Origin: an uncultured Colwellia sp.
Lineage (GTDB): Bacteria > Pseudomonadota > Gammaproteobacteria > Enterobacterales > Alteromonadaceae
Reading direction: 5' to 3'
Length of the DNA stretch: 64,000 bases
Assembly: GCA_913058395.1 (NCBI GenBank)
Contig: CAJXQI010000010.1
Span: 117,861 to 181,860 of the forward strand
This document shows positions 17,617-27,401 of this stretch, in pieces (within the stretch, counting starts at the first letter, position 1; every line of letters starts with the position of its first letter). A program made the position numbers and the translations under genes. The notes under the pieces are model-generated. The model was not told the DNA's origin. It saw nothing but the letters and a program-made list of their open reading frames with translations, and did not search any database.

Positions 17617-17990
17617 GTTAATCTCCAAATTATTAACTATTGTTCTAAGGTGAAATGCAGCGAGCATTTTTTGCAAGGTGGAATGTTAATGAGAGTGATT
17701 ATCGTTTGCAAGTTAAATGTTGGATTATTAGAGTAAAAAGTCGAATTAATCAAATTTATGGTATTTTTGGCTGTTAAGTGAGCGGTGAAATATGCGGTTT
17801 TGTAATTATGTTAAATATTTAGGAGGGCTAGCACTTTCAAAATATTTTAATCTCCTAATTTAGTACAAATTGTTATTGTGTTATTCATTGTTTATCGGGC
17901 ATGCTAATTGGTATGTTTTTCACTAGAGCTGACAGCTGATTTATCGGTTAGTTCTTTTTTGTATGATTCTTAAATGAAAAGGAAAGTTAT
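17617..17990. other. Intergenic region, receptor promoter side
   Basis: Apart from the candidate Fur box I see no gene or clear repeat. The gap separates the divergent receptor and VOC genes. Confidence 0.6.
17691..17709. promoter_or_regulatory. Candidate Fur box
   Basis: By eye GAGAGTGATTATCGTTTGC matches the 19-bp Fur consensus at 13 positions. It is placed as expected ahead of the receptor gene. A position-weight-matrix score was not run. Confidence 0.5.
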
Positions 17991-18371
17991 ATGTTTAGTC
18001 ATATCATGATTGGCGCGAACGACGTATAGGCATCAAAAGTATTTTATGATGCCATTTTAGGTGAACTAGGACACAAGCCAGGTGTTATGGACGAAAAAGG
18101 CCGTTGTTTCTATTTTACTGATACCGGTATTTTTGCTTTAAGCAAACCTATTAATGGTGAAGAAGCTTGCAATGGCAATGGCAGTACCATAGGTTTTGCT
18201 GCAACATCTCCAGAACAAGCTAATGCATGGCATGCTGCTGGTACGGCAAATGGCGGAGTTGCATGTGAAGATGCACCAGGTGTACGCGAAGGTACTATTG
18301 GAAGTTTATATCTTGCTTATCTTCGAGATCCATCTGGCAACAAAGTTTGTGCTTTACATCGCGTAGCGTAA
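17991..18371 (+). pseudogene. VOC-family (glyoxalase-like) gene with an in-frame amber codon
   Basis: From ATG 17991, preceded by AAGGAAAG, the frame reads MFSHIMIGANDV, then TAG at 18027-18029, then ASKVFYDAILGELGHKPG and on to a normal C terminus at 18371. The pattern matches a small vicinal-oxygen-chelate protein of about 126 residues. Family members normally have Glu (ANDLEAS) where the TAG stands, so a single G-to-T change of GAG explains it. The remaining internal ATG (18087) would give a 94-residue fragment lacking the first beta-alpha unit and the first metal-site histidine. It is a recent pseudogene or a sequencing error. No suppression signal was seen. Confidence 0.85.
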
Positions 18372-18383
18372 TAGAAATTTATT

Positions 18384-18424
18384 AAAACAAGAGTGGTGGT
18401 CAAAATAACAGTCACTCTTGTTTT
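18384..18424. terminator. Bidirectional terminator
   Basis: AAAACAAGAGTG and CACTCTTGTTTT form a 12-bp perfect stem between the convergent VOC and flavin monooxygenase genes. Confidence 0.8.
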
Positions 18425-18449
18425 AAAATAACTAACGCTATTGGCAAAG

Positions 18450-19541
18450 CTAGTATGCTTTTTCTAAATCAACCACGTTATTAATAACGACATTCTCTTT
18501 GTTCTTACTTTGAATATAGTTCATCAAATATTCGGCATCTTTCCAAACACCGCCTAACGTTGCCGAGCCTCTAGTGTATAACCAAGGTAGGCCAATAAAA
18601 TATAAGCCATCAACATCACTACTTACTCCGCGATGATTACTCGGGTAGTTCATTTCATCAAAGGTGATATTTTCAATCCAAAAAAAGTTTGGTTTAAACC
18701 CTGTAGCCCACACAATATTTTTAATGCTGTCGATGCTTCCTTTTTGAAATTTTATACTTGTTTGATCGGCAGACAAGGTTCTACCAACATGAATAACATT
18801 CTTTCTTGCCAATAGTGATTTTACATCGGTACCAATAACAGGCTGCACGCCTTTACTTAACCATTTGCCGATTTTACTGTCACGAGTAACAGATAAGAAA
18901 CCAATTTTGGTAAACCACCACCACAACGTTTTCCCTAAAAATGACTGTGGAATCGCAGTTATTTTATCGGTTCCTGAAAAGTAAGCGGTACGGCCAGTTT
19001 CAGCTATTTCCGATAAAATCTGTACGCCAGAATCACCAGCACCAACTACTAAGCAATCGCCTTCTTGCAGTTGGGCAGGGCTTTTATAATGTTCGCTATG
19101 CATTTGGGTAATATTATCGGCAATATCAGCGTGGCAAGGTGGTGTAAAAGGTGTATGGAATGGGCCTGTTGCAATAATAACTTGCTTAGCCTGATAATCT
19201 CCCGTTGCACTGCTTATTTCAAAGATGCCATTAACTTTCTTAATTGAAGTTACTTTTTTATTGAACTCAATGGGAATTGAAAACTTCTCAACATAACTTT
19301 TTAAATAATCCGCTACTTCATATTTATTAGGGTAATAACCTTTAGGAAACGGAAACTTCATCCCTGGAAGATGATTGTATTCTGTAGGGGTAAATAACTT
19401 TAAAGAATCCCAGCGCTTGAGCCAAGGTGCTCCAACATGTTCATTAGCATCTAAAATCAGATAATCTTTATTTTCTTTGGATAAATTATAAGCGATTGAT
19501 AGCCCAGATTGTCCTGCGCCGATGATGATAAATTCTTTCAT
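18450..19541 (-). CDS. FAD/NADPH flavin monooxygenase-like oxidoreductase
   Basis: The 363-residue protein has an N-terminal FAD Rossmann motif (IIGAGQSGLSIAYNL, about 5-19), a central NADPH motif (VVGAGDSGVQIL) and the ATGFKPN motif near the end. This layout is that of single-component flavin monooxygenases of the YUCCA/ArsO-like type and related putative flavoprotein oxidoreductases. The substrate is unknown, and there is no arsenic or indole gene nearby. The gene is convergent with the VOC remnant and transcribed alone. Confidence 0.85.
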   Translation of the reverse strand: MKEFIIIGAGQSGLSIAYNLSKENKDYLILDANEHVGAPWLKRWDSLKLFTPTEYNHLPGMKFPFPKGYYPNKYEVADYLKSYVEKFSIPIEFNKKVTSIKKVNGIFEISSATGDYQAKQVIIATGPFHTPFTPPCHADIADNITQMHSEHYKSPAQLQEGDCLVVGAGDSGVQILSEIAETGRTAYFSGTDKITAIPQSFLGKTLWWWFTKIGFLSVTRDSKIGKWLSKGVQPVIGTDVKSLLARKNVIHVGRTLSADQTSIKFQKGSIDSIKNIVWATGFKPNFFWIENITFDEMNYPSNHRGVSSDVDGLYFIGLPWLYTRGSATLGGVWKDAEYLMNYIQSKNKENVVINNVVDLEKAY

Positions 19542-19939
19542 GAAATCCAGTTAAGTAAATACATTTATTAATATGCGGCGCATTCTACCAGAATGCAGAG
19601 CTAATTAGTTAGAGTTCGAAGTATTTATTCTGTATTGATAGACATCTCCATTCGCAATACTAGCTCCGCTTTGCTTTTGCAGAGAAGTTACTATGTAGAG
19701 TTCTAATTATTATGTAAAGTTTGATGTAACCAAAAGTTTACGATTTAAGGTTGGATGAAACTTTTTAGCAAGAGCGATTACTAATTAGTTAGGCTCAAAA
19801 AACATGTTAAATAATAGCCAATTAGCAGGAGGTTGTTTGATGGAAGGGGCTTATTAAACACTTACCTTGTTACATTTTTCATTTGGAAAATTTCTATTTT
19901 GTTTCATAGTTAGTTGTACATAAGCAAGGAGGGCTTAAT
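19542..19939. other. Intergenic region
   Basis: No gene of usual size is visible. CTAATTAGTTAG occurs twice (19601-19612 and 19781-19792). A strong Shine-Dalgarno site (AGGAGG, 19827-19832) precedes an ATG at 19840 that opens only a five-residue frame (MEGAY), followed after about 80 bp by a real small gene. Confidence 0.5.
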
Positions 19940-20113
19940 ATGCACAATTCAAAATTAGATCGTTTTAGTTTTCTTACAGATAAAGCAGTCAGTCAAAGGG
20001 CGACACCACAAGAAGTGGCTGAGTATCAGTTGTTGTTAGATGAATGGAATCAATCGCACGAAAAAAATACGACTAATCACTTGCACAGAATTGTTAATGA
20101 TCAAGACGATTAA
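19940..20113 (+). CDS. Small conserved-type hydrophilic protein, unknown function
   Basis: A 57-residue frame starts at ATG 19940 with a near-ideal ribosome site (AAGGAGG, six bases upstream) and ends at a TAA before a good terminator. The product is charged and mostly helical, with no membrane segment (it contains ATPQEVAEYQLLLDEWN). I do not recognise a family. The strong initiation signal and the terminator make it a real gene. It is too short to be found by length alone. Confidence 0.7.
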   Translation: MHNSKLDRFSFLTDKAVSQRATPQEVAEYQLLLDEWNQSHEKNTTNHLHRIVNDQDD

Positions 20114-20130
20114 TCTCAAGCGATAGTTTC

Positions 20131-20170
20131 ATAAATGCATAAATGCATAAATGCATAAATGCATAAATAG
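20131..20170. repeat. Tandem repeat of ATAAATGC
   Basis: The 8-bp unit ATAAATGC is repeated four times plus a partial copy, just after the stop codon of the small gene and before its terminator. Copy number is likely to vary by slippage. Confidence 0.9.
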
Positions 20171-20173
20171 ATA

Positions 20174-20200
20174 AAAAAACCGCAATTATGCGGTTTTTTT
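20174..20200. terminator. Rho-independent terminator
   Basis: AAAAAACCGCA and TGCGGTTTTTT pair around an ATTA loop, with flanking A and T runs on both sides. Confidence 0.92.
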
Positions 20201-20432
20201 ATAACCCGTAGTTTATTTATAGCGAAACAGATGCTGCTCATTTATGCCAAATTTAATCTTTATACCTTTTACTTCAACTTAGCGCAGAAAGTCATTTATT
20301 TAGAAACAATAATGTCTACAAAAAAGAAAGTATGACCGATATCAATAAGGATGGTTTTATATTTGATAAATGTTATAAATATACCTATGAATTATATAAA
20401 CAACCTTATTCAAAAGGGGGAATGTAAATTAT
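20201..20432. other. Intergenic region before the HD-GYP gene
   Basis: With the repeat and terminator this makes a gene-free stretch of about 320 bases. I see no further gene. The HD-GYP promoter should lie here. Confidence 0.5.
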
Positions 20433-21623
20433 ATGATTGTAGAAACAAAACTATCCTCACTGAAAGTTGGTCATTATGTTGTTGAAATAAAACAGCAAAA
20501 CGACGATTTTAAATTGAAGTCTCCTAGTCACATTAAAAGTACTGCTGTAATTGATAACCTTGCGGATAAGGGCGTTAAAACAGTACTGATTGATGATGAA
20601 AAAACTATTGCAGCAGAAGTTAAAAACACACCTGAAGTTATTAATAACGCCTCAACATCGTTATCCAAAAACGAACTAACACCGGAAAATTTAAAGTCAG
20701 TTAAGGAAGTGATCACTAAATCCAAATTAGTGCTTAATAAAACATTTAGTGATGTAAGGAACGGGTGCGATATTGACCTAGAGCCAATAATCGATATTAC
20801 AAGTAGTTCAGTTGATTCAATTTTTAATAATGTAGACTCTATATCTTGCTTGGTCAGTATACGTAACAAGAGTGAATACTTACTTGAGCATTCAACTTCG
20901 GTATCTGTTTACTTATCGATATTTGCAAGTTATTTGAAGATAGATAAAGCAACGGTTTATCAAATGACATTGGGTGCCTTTTTACACGATGTCGGTAAAG
21001 TAGTAGTGCCCGACAACATACTTGATAAGCCTGGCAAGTTAACGGATGAAGAGTTTTTTATTATGAAAACTCATGCAAATCACTCTGCTGATATTCTTAA
21101 GAAGACTAAAGGCGTAAGCCAGTTAAGTTACGAAGTAGCTGCTTATCATCATGAAAAGCTTGATGGAAATGGTTACCCGTTTAAACTTAAAGCCGACAAA
21201 ATTAGCAAATATTGCCGCATGATGAGCATTTGCGATATCTTCGATGCATTGACTAGTGATAGGTGTTACAAAAAAGGCTCTTGCCACTACAAAGCATTCA
21301 TCATTTTACGTAACTTGGCGAATAATCATAACCATCTTGATATTGAACTTGTTGAAGAGTTTATCAAAGCGATAGGAGCATACCCTGTAGGCTCTTTGGT
21401 GCAATTAAGCTCAAATAGGGTAGCGATAGTTGAACGTAGGAATAAATCAGACTCTTTACGACCTGGCGTGCGCTTATTTTTCAATTGTGAAGAAAATGAA
21501 TACCAAGATACCGAAGAGTTAGACCTTTCAAGCAGTGATGATTATATTGTTAAAGGAGTTAAAGCTTCTGATTTTGATCTTGATATGGATGATGTAATCG
21601 AGTTCTTGATTAAACAAGCCTAA
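20433..21623 (+). CDS. HD-GYP domain c-di-GMP phosphodiesterase with N-terminal DUF3391
   Basis: The 396-residue protein starts with a DUF3391 domain (about 3-130) and then an HD-GYP domain (about 145-320). The metal-site HD pair is intact (LHDVGK, H185-D186), later His residues are present ([13 protein letters not shown]), and the GYP triad stands at 247-249. The enzyme should hydrolyse cyclic di-GMP to GMP in the cytoplasm. A C-terminal segment of about 70 residues, acidic at its end, follows. AAAGGGGG lies rather far (about 14 bases) upstream of the ATG. The protein would oppose the GGDEF enzyme at 1.8 kb. Confidence 0.93.
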   Translation: MIVETKLSSLKVGHYVVEIKQQNDDFKLKSPSHIKSTAVIDNLADKGVKTVLIDDEKTIAAEVKNTPEVINNASTSLSKNELTPENLKSVKEVITKSKLVLNKTFSDVRNGCDIDLEPIIDITSSSVDSIFNNVDSISCLVSIRNKSEYLLEHSTSVSVYLSIFASYLKIDKATVYQMTLGAFLHDVGKVVVPDNILDKPGKLTDEEFFIMKTHANHSADILKKTKGVSQLSYEVAAYHHEKLDGNGYPFKLKADKISKYCRMMSICDIFDALTSDRCYKKGSCHYKAFIILRNLANNHNHLDIELVEEFIKAIGAYPVGSLVQLSSNRVAIVERRNKSDSLRPGVRLFFNCEENEYQDTEELDLSSSDDYIVKGVKASDFDLDMDDVIEFLIKQA

Positions 21624-21750
21624 TTTTCTTCATCGAAAACGCCTTTCTTGCCTATTAAGCTATTTACATAAATATTTGAAATTCAATAGCACTAGTTATG
21701 GTCTATTACTGACAATGTTGTATTTACAATATCTTTATAGGCTATTTACT

Positions 21751-23406
21751 ATGTTAAGTTTTTTTACTCGCGCGACAGTGCAAACTCGGTTACTCATTGG
21801 CTTTGGTGCGGTAATTATGATGATGATTGTTATCACTATTGTTGGTATCAATAGCGTAAATTCCATTGATAAATCGATGACAGTTATTACCGATATTAAC
21901 TCAGTTAAACAACGCTACGCGATAAATTTTCGTGGCAGTGTGCACGACAGAGCAATTGCGATTCGTGATGTGGTGTTACTGCAAGAAAACAGTGAGCTGC
22001 AACGGACCTTAAAAGATATTTCCCGTTTAGAAGTTTTTTATAATGAATCACGCGTACCGCTTTACCAATTAATGATTGAAGGCTCGTCTTCAAGCGAAGA
22101 AAATATTCTTACTTTAATTAAACGCATTGAAAGTAAAACCATGCCTTTGGTTAAGCAAGTTATCAACAAAATGCAACAAGGTGATAAGCAACAAGCAGAG
22201 CAGCTATTATTGAATTCCGTTAGGCCTGCTTTTGTTGAATGGTTGGCGGCAATTAATCAATTTATTGACTATCAAGAAGTTGAAAATCAACAAGCAACAA
22301 AAATGGTACGAGAAACTGCAGCAAGTTTTGAAGGTGTTATGCTGGCGCTAACGGGCATTGCATTTTTGATCAGCGGTTTTATTGTTTACCGTATTGCCAA
22401 AGGCTTGAGAGTTTCACTTGATGGTGAGCCAAGCGAAGTAGCTAGTTTATTATCAAAAGTTGCCGAAGGTGACTTAACGCAAAGCATAGAAGTTCGTTAT
22501 GAAAATAGTGTGTTGTTCTCGTTAAAGAAAACTCAAAATCAGTTAAGCTCAACGGTAACAAATATCGCCGACGCATCAAAAGAAATTAATGGCCAAATAG
22601 ATATTGTTTCAGCGGGCTCAGCTGACGTGCTTGCTTTAGTGCAGCAGCAGCGTGAATACACCGCACTTGCTACTGATAATTTAAACGACATGCGCGATAA
22701 AACCTACACAGTATCTGAATTATTAGTGCAAACTGAAGAAAACTCATCACAAACGTTAAGCTCTTGTACATCCGGCAGCCAATCGGTTAATGCCACAGCC
22801 GAAGAAATTGAAAAGGTATTAACCACCGTTAGCAGCGCATTAGAAAAACTGCAAAAGCTTGAGCAGCGCACCAAAGATATTAGTGGCATTATTTCAGTGA
22901 TCAGCGGCATATCTGACCAAACCAACTTGTTAGCGTTAAACGCTGCTATTGAAGCCGCTAGGGCGGGAGAATCAGGTCGAGGTTTTGCTGTTGTTGCAGA
23001 TGAAGTAAGAACCTTAGCGCAAAGTACTGGCTCTGCCACCTCAGAAATTGAAGCCATGTTAACCGAAATTACCAAAGAAACCGCGGGTTCAGTAGTAGCT
23101 ATGGAATCAACATTACCTAAAATTGAGAAAGGGCTCGCCCTAGGTGTTGACTCAGCTGAGCTACTAAAAGAAATTGAAAACCAAGCGAATAACTCTTTGC
23201 TAAATGTGCGCCAAGTTGTAGAAGCATCGAAAGAACAAATAGTAGCTATTGATGAACTCTATGAAGGTATGAAAAGTGTTGCTGATATGGCAGATTCTTC
23301 AACCAATTCATTAGAAAAAAACAATAACGTTGCTCTTACGCTTGACGCATTAGCCAACAATTTAAAAGAGCAAATTGGCTATTTTAAAGTTAGCGTAACA
23401 AGTTAA
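21751..23406 (+). CDS. Methyl-accepting chemotaxis protein
   Basis: The 551-residue receptor has an N-terminal membrane helix (about 17-37), a periplasmic four-helix-bundle sensor of about 150 residues and a second membrane helix ([23 protein letters not shown]). A HAMP linker and a cytoplasmic signalling hairpin follow, with the tip sequence [20 protein letters not shown]. It signals through CheW/CheA to the flagellar motor. The open frame begins at 21676, but the ATG at 21751 has TAGG nine bases upstream and gives a normal receptor N terminus. The ligand is unknown. It has its own terminator. Confidence 0.93.
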   Translation: MLSFFTRATVQTRLLIGFGAVIMMMIVITIVGINSVNSIDKSMTVITDINSVKQRYAINFRGSVHDRAIAIRDVVLLQENSELQRTLKDISRLEVFYNESRVPLYQLMIEGSSSSEENILTLIKRIESKTMPLVKQVINKMQQGDKQQAEQLLLNSVRPAFVEWLAAINQFIDYQEVENQQATKMVRETAASFEGVMLALTGIAFLISGFIVYRIAKGLRVSLDGEPSEVASLLSKVAEGDLTQSIEVRYENSVLFSLKKTQNQLSSTVTNIADASKEINGQIDIVSAGSADVLALVQQQREYTALATDNLNDMRDKTYTVSELLVQTEENSSQTLSSCTSGSQSVNATAEEIEKVLTTVSSALEKLQKLEQRTKDISGIISVISGISDQTNLLALNAAIEAARAGESGRGFAVVADEVRTLAQSTGSATSEIEAMLTEITKETAGSVVAMESTLPKIEKGLALGVDSAELLKEIENQANNSLLNVRQVVEASKEQIVAIDELYEGMKSVADMADSSTNSLEKNNNVALTLDALANNLKEQIGYFKVSVTS

Positions 23407-23424
23407 ATTGGTCATTAGCTTTAA

Positions 23425-23453
23425 AATAAAGGCGCTTTTTAGCGCCTTTATTT
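23425..23453. terminator. Terminator of the chemotaxis receptor gene
   Basis: AAATAAAGGCGCT and AGCGCCTTTATTT form a perfect 13-bp stem around TTTT, followed by more T. Confidence 0.92.
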
Positions 23454-23692
23454 TTTCGCCATACAAATATTTAAAATAGGTTTTCGTAATTTTTATTGAA
23501 CAAATGTGTGCATTACAAAGCAGTAACAGTAAGATGCGTGTATTCTTAGTAATAAGCTTTAAAATATGTGAAATAGAATATTTTAATGATATTTATCATA
23601 CACAATAGCGGGCTATTTTCATTTATATGCAATTAATTTTCTAATGCATTATTATGGTAAAATAGCGGCGAAAGCGAACCAAGAATAATTAT

Positions 23693-24706
23693 ATGGCAGC
23701 AATTTTAAACTTTGAAAATCAGCAACAAGCATTAAGCTATTTAAATGCATATCATTGTATTGGCCGTTCTAACACCAATGTTGACATGGTGATCAATTCT
23801 CCTGAAATATCGAGAACGCATGCCATAATTGAATGGAAAGATAAACAATGGTTTATTCGCGACCTAAGTACAAATGGCACTTGGGTAAACAACTATAAGC
23901 TACTAAAAGACCAACCACACAAACTTCAAGTCGACGATAATGTTTTCTTCGGGCAAGCCAATGCTCATGGTTTATTGGTGAAAGATTTAACCGGCCCAGA
24001 AAATATGCTACTTGCGGTTGAGTCATCAGGAAACACCTCAGCAAATAGTCCAATAATACTTTCAGACTTCAATATATTGCCGTCAGAAGAACAAGCAGAA
24101 ATAGCCTTGTTTTATGTCCACAGTAAAGGACAATGGTACAAAGAACACTTAATTGATAGTGATGGCCGTGCGTATCCGGTAGAAAATTTTGATAAATTGT
24201 TTTTTGATAACAAAAGTTGGCAGCTTAAACTGAATAACGAAAGTGAAAAAACCTTACCGCTTGCTACGCCAAAGCTACTTGCGAGCCAAATAAAATATCG
24301 TTTTAATTTAAGTCGTGATGAAGAAACGACAGAGCTAAACTTAATAACTGACGAAGAAAAGCTGTCTTTGTCAGATAAAGCACATCACTACTTAACACTA
24401 AGCTTGGCTAGACATAAAGATACCGATGCCAGAAAAGGCGTAGAAGCAGACAGCCAAGGTTGGATATTGCCAGAAATTATTGCTAAAGAGCTAGGTTACG
24501 ATATTACACTTTTCAATACGCAAGTTTGTCGCGCTAAAAAGCAATTTAGAGAAGTCTTTAAAGGTGCTTGTGATGGCGATGAACTCATTGAGCGAAAAGG
24601 CAAAAAAATACGCTTTGCCGGCAGTTATTACCGAATTTACAAAGGTAACGATCTAATCGTCAATCAAGGACAAGACAAAGTTTCACTTACGGTAATGCAT
24701 GGCTGA
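23693..24706 (+). CDS. FHA-domain protein, partner of the downstream kinase
   Basis: The 337-residue protein has an FHA domain at about 18-90 with all hallmark residues (IGRSN, SRTHAII, STNGTWVN), so it should bind phosphothreonine. The C-terminal part (about 225-325) looks like a compact helix-rich domain ending in KGKKIRFAGSYYRIY, reminiscent of a winged helix, but I cannot name it. The stop codon overlaps the kinase gene start by 8 bp, so the two are co-translated. The likely model is that the kinase phosphorylates targets, or itself, and this protein reads the mark. Confidence 0.88.
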   Translation: MAAILNFENQQQALSYLNAYHCIGRSNTNVDMVINSPEISRTHAIIEWKDKQWFIRDLSTNGTWVNNYKLLKDQPHKLQVDDNVFFGQANAHGLLVKDLTGPENMLLAVESSGNTSANSPIILSDFNILPSEEQAEIALFYVHSKGQWYKEHLIDSDGRAYPVENFDKLFFDNKSWQLKLNNESEKTLPLATPKLLASQIKYRFNLSRDEETTELNLITDEEKLSLSDKAHHYLTLSLARHKDTDARKGVEADSQGWILPEIIAKELGYDITLFNTQVCRAKKQFREVFKGACDGDELIERKGKKIRFAGSYYRIYKGNDLIVNQGQDKVSLTVMHG

Positions 24707-27401
24707 TAAGTTTCCTCAATATACGCGCGAAAAGTTATTGGGTGAAGGTGGCATGGGCAAAGTGTACTTGGCCCACGACAACCAATTACAGCGTTATGTA
24801 GCGATTAAAGCGCTTACTTACCAACCCCAGGATGAAAAGGTAAACCTTGCGTTAAATGAAGCGCGTTTATTGGCGCGTGTTAATCACAATAATATTATCC
24901 AAATATATAATATTATTGATGAAAACAACCAAGTCTCATTGGTTATGGAATACTTCAAAAGTAAAACCTTAACGCAATTTCAGCAAGAAAATCATTTAAC
25001 ACTAATACAAAAATTAGCACTTTTGCGTCAGCTATCGGCGGGGCTTGCTCATGCCCATAGCAACAATGTTGTGCATTGTGATTTAAAACCCAGCAACATA
25101 TTAGTTGATGACCAAGGGCAGTTAAAAATTACCGATTTTGGCATTGCCTGCTTAACAATAAACTCAACCCAAGCAACAACAAGCGATAGCAACATTGAAA
25201 ATAATCAGTCGCGCTTATATGGCTGTTTGCAATTTATGTCGCCGGAGCAAATTAACCAACAAGCAATTGATTATCGAAGTGATATATTTTCATTAGGGAT
25301 TATCGCTTATCAACTTATTGTTGGTAGCCACCCATTTGGCAATGGTGCTGCGGCCAAAGTGGCTGAAAATATATGCCAACAGGCACCCGAACATGCAAAA
25401 AACCTATTACTTGATGCGCCAAGTTCGTTAACAGACCTGTTAATGGCGATGTTAATTAAGCCGTTAGAAGAACGCACATTAACGGCAAGTGAAATTGAAC
25501 ACCGCTTAAAGCATATTCAACAGGCAATGCAACAAGCGCAAATAGCCGAAGAACACACAGTACCTATTTCACAATTAGCTGCTGAAAAGTCAGTAATTGC
25601 TGATATTGAAACTAACGCAGAAAAAGCTAAAGCAGGAAAAACTAACGCAAGACAAACTATTACAGAGATAAAAAGTACAGATAAACCCAAAGCTAAATTA
25701 TTTAAATATGCTGTAAACATTGCTGCGTTGATTTTCGCCATAATAGCTACTATTTGGTTCTACCAAAGGCCTAGTGTTGAAACTAAGCACGTAGTTGTTT
25801 TAAGGCCAACAATTACTGAAAACTCGCTTATAGCGCCCATGCAGCAAAACTTAGTATTATCAGCCGTTGAAGATGCGATACGACAAGCGGTAGTTAATAC
25901 CAAAAATATGTACTTAATATCGCAACGAGAAACCAATGCCATTATTAAAGCTTACCCAAATGATTTGACTAAGTTACAGCAAGCGTTAGGGGCTAGCGAT
26001 ATTCTTTCAATATCACTTAAGTGTGACAATACCCGTTGTAAAGTTAGCTTTTCTCGTTTGGTGACTAATGCCGAAAGTAATAACAAGTTAGTGGTAAAAG
26101 CAGAGAAAAGTTGGTTAGCACCGGTCGAAAACTTTAATGGAATTTATAGCACAAGCCAAACGCAATTTGCTGCGTTATACCCAGAGCACCCAGAAGTTAA
26201 TCAGGCAGGGTTAGTACAACGGCCAATAAATAAAGATGACTACCGACGTTACATTAAGCTTTATAGTGAAATACATCACCGTGGTAACTACAACGATGCA
26301 AGCTTAGCTAAACTAGCTGCTATTTTAACGAATTCACCGTATTTATATGCCGCATACAGCTTATATCGCGATACCGCACTTAATTTATATATAGACTCGA
26401 AAGATCAAAGTTATTTTAAGCGCTTAAACATTGTACTCAATAATGCACCGCCAGAATATAAATACAGTGCCTATGAAGCGGTTGACCGTTTCTGGCTGGC
26501 CTCAGACATGGGGGATACCAATTTAGCTAACAAGCAAATTATTGAGGCGAAAAATCGCGGTGCTGACGCCTTAACTATTTTAGAACTAGAAGCTTACACG
26601 TTTTTCGGTAACGGGCAATATGAACAAGCTGCGCTGTCTTATAAACGTGCTTTTAACTTACGCCCTAGTACTAATCTACTTTACAATACTGCCTTCAGTT
26701 ATTGGCGTTTAGGTAATTTAGTTGAAGCAGAAAGCGCATTAAATAAAATGCTAGAAACGGTTCCTAATCATCATGGTGCTAATCAATTACAAGCGAATAT
26801 TTGGCTGTTGCAGGGGCGATTAAGTTTAGCTATTGAGAAATATAAAAAACTTGTGCAAGGCCGAAGTTCAAGTAGAGACTTAACCAACCTAAGTTTGGCC
26901 TACGCATTTAACAAACAATACGATAAGTCATTAGAATTTGCTCAAAAAGCGCTAGCAATTAACCCTAAGCAGCCATTTAACTTACTAAATTTGGCCGATA
27001 TCGAAATGATAGTAGGTGACAAAGAGTTAGCTAAATCTCATTACCAAGAAGTTATCGACATTTTAATAGGTAAAAACGAGGTGAAATACCTCACTAACTT
27101 AGCGCAGGCGTACGGGCAGTTAAATCAGCAAAGCCTTGCGATAGAAACGCTAAATAAAGCTCAGCTTTTAGCGCCAAAAAATAGTGAAGTATCTTACGCC
27201 TCTACTGTAGTTTATAGTCTGTTGAATGAAAAAACGTCTGCTATTCATTATGCAAAACTAGCATTAGAAAATAACATCGGCGTTGTGTTTTTTAACCTTC
27301 CTTGGTTTGATAGCTTATGTGAAGAGAAGCTATTTCGTCAGCTAATGCAGCAATACGACAATGCTTCTCGTTGTGCATTTAAACTAAACGCTAGTTTCTA
27401 A
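24699..27401 (+). CDS. Membrane Ser/Thr protein kinase with C-terminal TPR region
   Basis: The 900-residue protein starts with a Hanks-type kinase domain (about 8-275). It has the glycine loop LGEGGMGKVY, lysine K37, glutamate E54, catalytic loop HCDLKPSN (126-133), DFG (146-148) and SPEQ. The usual HRD arginine is Cys, so this is a non-RD kinase. A single membrane helix follows (about 330-350), then a periplasmic-side domain and at least six TPR-like helical pairs up to the C terminus. Cytoplasmic kinase with an extracytoplasmic TPR tail implies sensing of an envelope partner. It overlaps the FHA gene, and no PP2C phosphatase is adjacent. Confidence 0.92.
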   Translation: MADKFPQYTREKLLGEGGMGKVYLAHDNQLQRYVAIKALTYQPQDEKVNLALNEARLLARVNHNNIIQIYNIIDENNQVSLVMEYFKSKTLTQFQQENHLTLIQKLALLRQLSAGLAHAHSNNVVHCDLKPSNILVDDQGQLKITDFGIACLTINSTQATTSDSNIENNQSRLYGCLQFMSPEQINQQAIDYRSDIFSLGIIAYQLIVGSHPFGNGAAAKVAENICQQAPEHAKNLLLDAPSSLTDLLMAMLIKPLEERTLTASEIEHRLKHIQQAMQQAQIAEEHTVPISQLAAEKSVIADIETNAEKAKAGKTNARQTITEIKSTDKPKAKLFKYAVNIAALIFAIIATIWFYQRPSVETKHVVVLRPTITENSLIAPMQQNLVLSAVEDAIRQAVVNTKNMYLISQRETNAIIKAYPNDLTKLQQALGASDILSISLKCDNTRCKVSFSRLVTNAESNNKLVVKAEKSWLAPVENFNGIYSTSQTQFAALYPEHPEVNQAGLVQRPINKDDYRRYIKLYSEIHHRGNYNDASLAKLAAILTNSPYLYAAYSLYRDTALNLYIDSKDQSYFKRLNIVLNNAPPEYKYSAYEAVDRFWLASDMGDTNLANKQIIEAKNRGADALTILELEAYTFFGNGQYEQAALSYKRAFNLRPSTNLLYNTAFSYWRLGNLVEAESALNKMLETVPNHHGANQLQANIWLLQGRLSLAIEKYKKLVQGRSSSRDLTNLSLAYAFNKQYDKSLEFAQKALAINPKQPFNLLNLADIEMIVGDKELAKSHYQEVIDILIGKNEVKYLTNLAQAYGQLNQQSLAIETLNKAQLLAPKNSEVSYASTVVYSLLNEKTSAIHYAKLALENNIGVVFFNLPWFDSLCEEKLFRQLMQQYDNASRCAFKLNASF

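Noticed and set aside
18027..18029. Amber codon as a programmed read-through or pyrrolysine site
   Set aside because: Gammaproteobacteria of this kind do not normally use pyrrolysine, no structured signal follows, and a one-base mutation is a simpler explanation.
20131..20170. Regular ATAAATGC repeats as a possible CRISPR-like array
   Set aside because: The units are 8 bp and contiguous with no spacers; this is a simple tandem repeat.
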